NCBI RefSeq assembly: GCF_902635505.1
Contig: NC_045430.1
Span: 116,125,425-116,189,424 of the forward strand
Direction of reading: 5' to 3'
Length of the DNA: 64,000 bases
Source: Sarcophilus harrisii
Taxonomy: Eukaryota; Chordata; Mammalia; Dasyuromorphia; Dasyuridae
This document shows, piece by piece, positions 48,801 through 58,210 of the stretch. The position numbers were made by a program, and so were the translations under genes. Each line of letters opens with the position of its first letter. Position 1 is the stretch's first letter. Under the pieces are notes generated by a model that worked only from the letters and a program-made list of their open reading frames with translations, had not been told where the DNA came from and searched no databases.

Positions 48801-51800
48801 AACCCTCATTGTAAAAATGGGGAGGGTCCATCCCTATGAATTTTAAGTGAGTTGCCTAAGATTATACAGTAAATTGTTGAAGGGCTCAGGCTACCAAGTA
48901 AAGCTCTTTTTATTTTCTTCATTTAAATGTAATCTCATTGAACATTTGCTGCAGAGACAGACTAAGTAATTATTCATCCAATATTAACTATTAACTGCTG
49001 AACACTTCCTCCTCCAAAAAAAAAAAGGGGGTTATTTTTCTGTGTTCACTTTCTCAGCCACCTACCCACTTACTCCTCAATTTTATGTAAGCAGGTATCA
49101 TTTATTAACTAAAATTTCTTAGTGTTACTAATGATCCCTTATCTTCTAAATCCAGTGGTCTTTTTTCAATTCTCATCAATCTTGACCTTTCCTGAAACAT
49201 CTAATTCTGTTGAACACTCTTTTCTTCCTGGAAACTTCTCTGATCCTGCTCTCTCCTGATTTCCTTTATGAATTTGATTACTCCTTCTCAAGTCACTTTT
49301 AATGAATCATTTTATCTCCTGACTTGTTAGTGTAGTCATCTTTTAAGCATTTGGCATTTGCCTTCTTTGTTTTATTCCTTTCATTATTGTGATTTCATTT
49401 GCTTCTAATGTTTCAGATATCACCTTGATTTGAAATAAGGAACTAATAAGTCTATGATTTCACTGGCATATGGAAATTTCCTGCACCAACAGAGTTCAGC
49501 AGCTTCTTTGAAACTTAAATCTTAGAAATCTGCCTATGACACTAAAAAATTGAGTGACTTGCTCAGGATTACATAAAAAAAGATATGTCAGAAGCTAGAC
49601 TTGAACTTTGATCTTGGTTTCAAAGCCAATTCTTTATTCACTTTGTTTTGCTGCCTTATAATCTTATCTGCTTCCAAGGTCAGCTTGATATCTGATGACA
49701 CCCAAATCTATCTAGACCCCATCTCATCTTGATGCCAGTTGCATAATATCTTATCAGCTACCTGATGGACATCTCTTGGATTTTGTCAAGTGGTTTGCCA
49801 CTTTGTCAAGTGGAACATAAACTGTTCCAAGCTAGATTCAAACTCAGGTCTCTTTAACTGTTGTGCTCCATTCACTCTGCCACCTTCCCAGCCTCAGTCA
49901 ATTAGATCCAAAATCTTTCCTTGTCTATTACTCATCATATCTAATCACTTGTTCTCTTTGTCTTTTACCTCCACAACATCTCTCTAATTTATCTCTCCAG
50001 TCACACTTATTGTTGTTCATTTGTTTTGGTCATTTCTGACTCTTCATATTCCCATTTGGGGTTTTCTTTGCAAAGATACTGGAGTGATTTGCCATTTCCT
50101 TCTCCAGTTCATTTGACAGATGAGTTAAATGGGATAAACAGGATTTAATGACTTGCCCAGGGTCACACAGTATCTGAGGCTAGATTTGAACTCAGGTCTT
50201 CCTGACTCCAGGCCCAACACTGTGCTGCATAGATGCTCTGTCCATCCTGCTATCCTAAGGGGTCCTCAAAATTTTTAAACAGGGGGCCAGTTCACTATCC
50301 CTCAGACTGTTGGAAGGCCCGACTATAGTGAAAACAAAAACTTTGTTTTGTGGGCCTTTAAATAAAGAAATTTCATAGCCTTGGGTGAGGGGAATAATCA
50401 TCCTCAGCTGCAGCACCTGGCCCGCAGGCTTTAGTTTGAGGACCCCTGCTAAGTGATCTTTCTTATGGATTACTGTAGTGGCCTCCTACTTTTTTTCTCT
50501 GCTTCTATTCTCTCTCCCTTTCCACTCTGCCTTTCACATAACTTCCAAAAGTAATTTTCCAAAAATATCTAATCATCTTAACTCCTTAAATCAAAAATTT
50601 TCAGTCACTTCCTCTTAGTTCTAAGATAAAATATATTGTTATTTATGCACTTCCACAGGCTGGATCCAGTGTATCTTTCCAACCTTTGGTGCAGTAGGTG
50701 TTTAAAAATGTTTTTTGTTTAATTCATATTCTATCCAAATTGGACTCCTTTCTGTGTCCTAAACTTGGCATTCTATTTTCTACCTTTCTGCATTCACAAA
50801 AATTATTTTTTACTTCCCTCCCCCCTCACTCTCACTTTAGAATGCTTCATTTCTGCTCCAGAATTGTCTTCTTCAAGGCTTCAATACTTCCTTTGCAAAA
50901 CTTTTAGTGATCTCTGTAGTATCTGGATTGGCTCTCTGGAGGGCCTCAGGACCAGCCTTGATCTTAGTGGAAGAGTGAAGGAGGCAGGAGAGCCACCAGG
51001 GAAAAGATGGTGGTCAAAGATGGAGTCTCTTTTTTCCAATCCTCTCAGCCTTTAAATATGACTTTCAGTATGACTACATCATTACAGCGCGCTAAGTGTG
51101 TGCCAACTAGAGAACCATTATCTCATCAATCACACTAAGTAAGTGCTAACTATAAGCATCCTGTTGTCCTTCAAGTAGAACACAGGTGGTCACACTCTCC
51201 TTGACTTCTCAGAAAGGGAGGTGAGAACACCAAAGGGAAATGTGGAGCCAAACCAGATATTGTCAGCAGGTTTCCTCTGTGCTAAAGGGTCTTATAAGAC
51301 ACCTTACCCAGAGTTCCCCCACTATCTGCGGCTCTCTACAGATCTCTATGTTTTTAGTGTTCTTTTCCTCTTCTAGTTTCCTTGTCCTAAAAGTATTTTT
51401 GTACTTATCTTTTCTTTGCTCCCCCTATTCCCAGTAGAATGTAAGCATCTTGAAAACAGGTACTATTTCATTTTGGTTTTGTATGTGAGTCATTTAAGAA
51501 ATGTTTATTTGTTGAATCACCATTTAGATCAAAAGAATTTGCTTTTCTATATATATTTGACTTACTATAAATATATTATAAATTAAGATATTACTTCAAA
51601 TACTTCAATATACTTCAAATAGGTTGTTATTATTCCCTAATGTTAAGTTTTATGGTAACAAGCAAGTTCTTTTTTTATTTTTAGTTTTCCCACAAAGTTC
51701 ACATTGAAACCATATGTGAAATTAAAAAAATTTATCACCAGGAAGAATTTAAGCAACTGAAGAAAAGATCTTTGACTTTTCCTACAGATTGTCAGGATGA

Positions 51801-54800
51801 GTCAGCTGATAAAGGTAAATATTAAAAGAATAGTTTACAACTTCTTATGATCTAATTTACGTTTTTTAAACATTTGAAACCTTTTCAGATGTACATATAG
51901 GCATTACACAAATAAACTAAATAATTGCAGTTAGTTACATTTTTTAAAAATTTGTAAATCATTACTTCAGCCACTATTCAGACTATATTATATTTAGCCA
52001 ATGCTAAACTCAAATAAATTCATTTTGCTCTGAAACTTTTCTCCTTTCAAAAAACTTGACTAAGTCATTGAAGGAAGAACATGTGAAATAGGTAGTTTTA
52101 TCCAACTGAAAGTACAACATAGAACTTAGAATTGTTTCAAAGTATTATAATTTTTTGTTATTTTTATTAATGGAAGGATATATATATATATATCTGACGT
52201 AAAATTTACTGATTGCAATTTTGTTTTGATGTTTTTTGTGGGGGTTTTTTTGTTTGTTTTTTTGCTGAGGCAATTGGGGTTAAGTGACTTGCCTAGGGTC
52301 ACATAGCTAGGAAGTGTTCCATGTCTGGGGTCACATTTGAACTCAGGTCCTCCTGACTTCAGGGCTAGTGTTCTTATCTATTGCGCCACCTAGCTGTCCC
52401 TTGATGTTTATTTTTATATTCATATGGTGCTGGGTCCATATAATTCCAAGTAAATACTTATTGACTTGATACTTTCTGAGTCTTAGATCTTCACTTTTTT
52501 TAGATACATGGCCTGTATACATAGAATTGACCAATGAGAAGATATATGGCTGTGATTTTATTGTCAGTGCAACTGGGGTTATGCCAAATGTTGAGCCTTT
52601 CCTCGATGGCAACAATGTAAGCAAACACTTTGTATTTGTTTTTTAAAGTCATTAATTGGGATGTAGTAAAATGTTAACAGTCTGTATGCAGTAGTCTTAA
52701 TTCTAAAAATGTGTAGAATTTGTCTCAAAATTGGTATTTGAAATTTCATTAGCACCCAGCACCCAGTAGTGGTTTTCAGTTTGACTGTATTTATTTCTTG
52801 ATTTATAGCAGCATCAATTCCTTGATCATCCTGAATAGTTATCAGTTCCACGAATTCACTTACTTCATCTTGATATTTAAAATTAGGTCATTGACATGAG
52901 CCTAAAACAATTGATGAATTTTGAAGAGTGGTTGTGCTGTGGTAAATAGGCCTGCCCTTTAGTTGATTAACATTTAATTTTTATGAGTCCATATTAAGTA
53001 CAGAGGTTCATTGTTCTTTTTTTAAAATATATTTTTAATTATATGAAAAAATAATTAACTTTTTTTTAATTTTGAGTCCAAATTCTTTTTCTGTCTTTCT
53101 CCCCTTGCACATTGAGAAAGGCAAGCAATAACAGTTATACATATTCAATCATGTAAAACATTTCTGTTCTTAGTCATGTTGTGAAAGAAAACACTAACAA
53201 AAATATGACAAAAAATAAAGTAAAAGTTTCATTCTGAATTCAGATTTCAACAATTCTTTCTTTAGAGGTAAGTAGCATTTTTCATAAGTACTGCAGAACT
53301 GTCTTAGATCTTTGTTAATGCTAAGAATAGCCAAGTCATTCACAGTTGATCATTATATCATATTGTTACACAGGTTCATTTTTTAATTCAAAATGATTGC
53401 TAAAATCTCCTAAGTAGGAAATTAGGTGGCTGGAAGGAAGCTGCTCTAAAAAGGTTCTAAATAGTTCTTTGGAAATATTTTTTAAATGGTTGATTAGTTG
53501 GTTAGTTGGTTTGGGTTTGTGTACTGAGCCCTTTTTCTGTTTTCTGTTATATACTAAATATAAATCTACCAATAAGAAAAATCAGGATTTTTCTAGGTAA
53601 GCATGCAAAAGGCCTTGTTTTATTATTTTTTCCTACTTTTATTATTTTTTTACATATATTCTTAGTTTATGCTAGATGAAGATGGTGGCCTGAAAGTAGA
53701 TGACCATATGCGTACGTCACTTCCCAATATCTATGCTGCAGGTGATATCTGTACTGCATCATGGCAACCTAGTCCAGTCTGGCAGCAGGTAAAACAACCT
53801 ATTTAATACCGTGCTTTTATAGTAATTTAAACTATTGATCCCACCTAGTCAATTTTTTCTATAGTGATTAAACAAAAGGCACTACAGAGGATAATGCAAG
53901 ATTGAAAAATTTATGGAATTAATTTAATTAACTTTAATCTTATTTAGGTAATCAGTATTGGCATGGGCCACTATGTCTTTTTTCAGACTTTTTAAAATAT
54001 TGTAATGGTTTTCCTTGTACTTGTTATTTAAAAGCTTGAGAATAAAATACTATTTTGTGTCAGCACCATAGCATAATGGATTGGGAATTGGCCTTGGGGT
54101 CAGGAAAGCTTGAGTTCAAGCCCTGTCTCTCAGCTACATTGAAGACTTTTCTCACTAAGAGTTCCTTATACTATTAAGATTATTAGTCCACACCAAAATA
54201 CATTTTTTAGACTTGTTTCTAAAAGTGGAAACTGTAGAGATTAAGTATTTTGTTCCTTGGCTAACTTTTATTTCCTACTCTATTTCACTTGTTGCCATTT
54301 TAAAGAATTTATTAGCATTACTTTTTCTTAGTGATTTGCTGCCACTCATTGCAGTACAATGGTCCCTGAGATGATTTTAGGGGTTCCAGAAGGTCAGAAC
54401 TATTTTGGTAATAATAACTGACTAGATAATATAAACCATGTAAACAATAGCTTTTGGGAACCTTTTCAGTGATTTTTAAGAATATAAAGTGTCTCTGAAA
54501 TAAAAAAAACTTGAAAATTGTTCATCTAAAGCAATTTAAACCTGAAAACAACAATCTTCTCTACAAATTTCCAACATGTCCTGCAGTCTTTACTTAAATG
54601 TCTCTAGAGGGTAGGAAGTAATCTCTCCTAAGGTAACCCATTCCACTTTCATACTCCTGATTGTTAGAAATTTTAATTTTTTAACAAGCTGTAATTTCTC
54701 TGCAGTTTCTTTCTACTTGCTGCTCTTAGTCCTACCTGCTATGGCCAAGGAAAAAGTCTAATCTGTCTTTTACATGATAGCCCTTCACATATTTTAAATA

Positions 54801-57800
54801 GCTTTGCAAATTCCTCACTTCTCCAGCCTAAATTTTCTTCAGCTTAGTTTCAGTATAAATTTACCTTCACATTAAAAAAAAAAAAAAAAAAAAAAAAGAC
54901 CTGATGATTTAACAAAGAGCTAAATTCAGAGCAATCTGAATGTCTGTTGAAAGAATTTTAAGATACAATTGAAATTATGATGTGGCAACATGGCAGAAAA
55001 TTCCAAAACTGGGGTAAGTGCTGAAAGTTTTGCCAAGGAAAAATTAATTCCAAAATTTCTGTGGAACTGACTGTCCCTATAATCCTTTTTGAAACTAATA
55101 TTTTTTATGAATTTTTATTAGAGAGAATTTTTTTTAAACTAGAGAATAATGCCATCATTTGGTTTGATAATTAGAAAAGCTACTGAGAGCCATTTTGTTG
55201 GAACTTTTTTCCTTAAAGTGAAGGTTATTATACGGAGTTAAGCAAAATTATAAAATTAATATCTAGCACTCTACAGTTAAAATAATTTCAGTCTTTCATT
55301 TGGATTGCATTTTTTCAATAGAAATACTATAAATTTGGTTTCAGTTTTCAGCCCAGTTTCACAAACATCTATTTAATATCCCTTGGCATATCAAGCATAA
55401 TTCCTTTAATTCTTTAAGGATCTGTGATTTCTTTGATGTGTGTTCATTTCATAAATCCAAATTTCAACTTGTCTGTGCTTTACTTTAATAGGCTTTTTAA
55501 AGACTTTTGTAATGACTAGAAAACATATTGCCCTTAGACTAACTTATTGACTTTTCTTCCCATGTCCTTAGATGATACCCCATTACAAGGTGTACCTTTG
55601 AAATTTTTTCAGAATCACCATAAGACATTCTAGGACTTAAATCTTAAGCTGTGAGAACCTAGGATCACTTTCACACTACAATAAGATATTAAAGAAGGAC
55701 TTAGTAGTTATCTTACCAATAATACTATCATTGTGTATAACAACACTTTTATGGAATTACTAATAATAATTATTATTTCAGATTCCAGGAACCTATTTCC
55801 CTTTGTTTCATTAGGAAATCCCCCAGGTCCAGACAGTGATGGCTTTAAAAACCTTTCATATAGAGACATATGTAGTATATAATTGGTTTCTTGCCAATAT
55901 AATATCAGGAATACAACTAGATTGGCTCCTTAGTGATCCCCCCCCCCCCCCTTTTTTTTTTTTTGTGAGCTCTAGACTAGATCATCTACTGCTACCAACT
56001 GTGATTTCTAAGCAAGGTTTCTGTACTTCCATGGCCTAGTTGGAACTTTTCTCTTTACACTCCTCTCTCTGAAACAAACATGCAGCCTTTTCAAGGTATA
56101 GAATATTTAGTGTTGTAAGAATTTTAAAATTACCACTTGTGTTTTTTTTTCCCCCACTTAGACTTTATCAAAGAATATTAGTTTATTTTACTCAAAAGAC
56201 TGAAGAATAATCTGTATTTTTTAAAAACCCTTAAATTCAGGCTAAGGCATTTATTCATAGCCATGTAGGGTTGGGGACTCTAGAGATGTCATTAGACAAA
56301 TGAGTGGCATTTTCCAACCTTTTTGTCCTTACCAGACTGATCTTATTCTTAAAGACCCTGTTCAGAACTGATGAAGATGAAAATATCACAGTAGCAGTAG
56401 GAAAAGAAATCCTTCATCCAAAATTGTTATATACAAGTCAGATTATGTTAAGTGTGTTCTTAGTGTCATGTCAGGGAACCCTTGGTATGGAATTTCTTCC
56501 TGTGATGATCAACACTAATATAACTTGCAGAGTTAACTGTGAGCTGTGAGTACCAAGAGATTAAAAAAAAAATTGTCCATAGTTACCTACTTAGTCCCAG
56601 AAATAGGATATGAAATCCAGGACTTCCTGGCTTCAAAGCTGGCTCTTTATTACATTATACTGCTTGTTCTAACAAAATTAATGAATTTTAACATTTAATT
56701 TCCTTAAATTCATAAATTCTTGCCATTGCAGCAACTTTAAACTGAGGTAATAATTTATCACATTATTTTGTTTGCTTTTTAATTTGTAAAAGCAATTGCA
56801 ATTTAATTTTGGCAAATTCATTTGGTCTGAACTGTAGTTCTGTGTTTAGTTAATTCAAGGAAACTTATAAGGGTAATGTAATCTGATAATTTTATAAGTA
56901 TTATCACAAAATGTACTATATCCTGCCAAAATGTTTAAAATTATAATTCTATAACTTTCAGATGAGGCTATGGACTCAAGCTAGACAGATGGGAAACTAT
57001 GCTGCAAAATGCATGGCTGCAGATACTGTGGGAGACTCTATTGATATGGATTTCTGTTTTGAACTTTTTGCTCATGTGACAAAATTTTTTAATTATAAGG
57101 TAAAGTATCTTGTTAAGTTATCAAATATGACTTATCTGTTGTACACAAAATGTTGATATCTGCTTTTGGCTTATTAAGCTACCTAATTCTAAACAATCTT
57201 TTTTTTTTTTTTTTTTTTTTCTGAGGCAATTAGGGTTAAGTGATTTGCCCAGGGTTACACAGCTAGGAAATGTTAAGTGTCTGAGACTAGATTTGAATTC
57301 AGATCCTTCTGACTTAAGGGCTGGTGCTCTATCTACCACGCCACCTAACTGCCCCATTCTAAACAATCTAAAATTAACTTCAGACTCTTTAAATTGGAAG
57401 AGACCTTAGAATTCACATACACCAACCTTTTCCTAAACACAGGAATTCCTTGTATAACATTCCTAAGTGGCATCTTCCCTCTTCTTGTAGACGTACTATG
57501 ACTAGAAACTAAACAGTTTCAAAATCAGCCCATTTTCAGTTGGTGATTGTTTTTCCTAAACTGTGGTGCCCAGAATAAATAGTATTTCATAAGTGGTTTA
57601 TGCAGGCAGTTCTTTCCTTTTTCAAGATACTAATTTTTTTTAATTAATGTAGCCTAAGAATATGTTAAGTTTTTGTGTTAAAATTAATTTTATTCATGCC
57701 TTTTTGTCTTTTCATAAAGCACTTTTGGATATACTACTTCCCTGACCCTTTTCCTGTCTCAGAATTGAAACCTTCTTTTGTGACAGAAGAAAACAGATTA

Positions 57801-58177
57801 AAAGGAACCTAATGTTCCTTTATGCACCATTTTGCCCCAGTATGAGGGCACTTAACTGCCCTTCTTATGAGAAGAAAAGTATGTTTAATTTTCTTTTCTC
57901 TAGGACCTTTACTGATCTTTTTAACTTCATAGTTTCATTCTTAATGATAACTACCTTTCTAAATTCTCACAAACTATTGTCTTTAACATATTGTAGAATT
58001 CCTCAGCCTATTGTTTTAAAATTCATCCCTCTCCCTTTTTTAAAACTACCAGTTGTATAATTTTACTTCAACTTTTCTTTAGTACTTTTTCTTTATTTTC
58101 CAAAAATCGACAGAGATTACATGTGTGTGTGTGTATGTATGTATATATATATAGTATTATAGTAGAGAGAGCACGCG

Positions 58178-58210
<33 letters not shown>

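Larger units (their letters stand above)
49140..51530 (+). repeat. L2 LINE (ORF2 relic to 3' tail) broken up by younger repeats, PYROXD1 intron 7
   Basis: L2-like ORF2 sequence occurs at 49,140-49,440, 49,680-49,790 ('gatgacacccaaatctatct', 'ctgatggacatctcttggat') and 50,460-50,690. The 3' tail is at about 51,310-51,525 ('gtagaatgtaagcatcttga', 'catttaagaaatgtttattt'). MIR-like pieces (about 49,550-49,655 and 49,820-49,895), a CORE SINE and a hAT element interrupt it. No exon lies here. Confidence 0.6.

Noticed and set aside
54061-54130. tRNA gene candidate (B-box-like GAGTTCAAGCCC)
   Set aside because: The flanking sequence matches a tRNA-headed SINE found elsewhere in the window, and no full cloverleaf can be formed.
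58120-58208. Inverted TG/CA microsatellite as a functional hairpin
   Set aside because: Complementarity follows automatically from the simple repeats; nothing else supports function.
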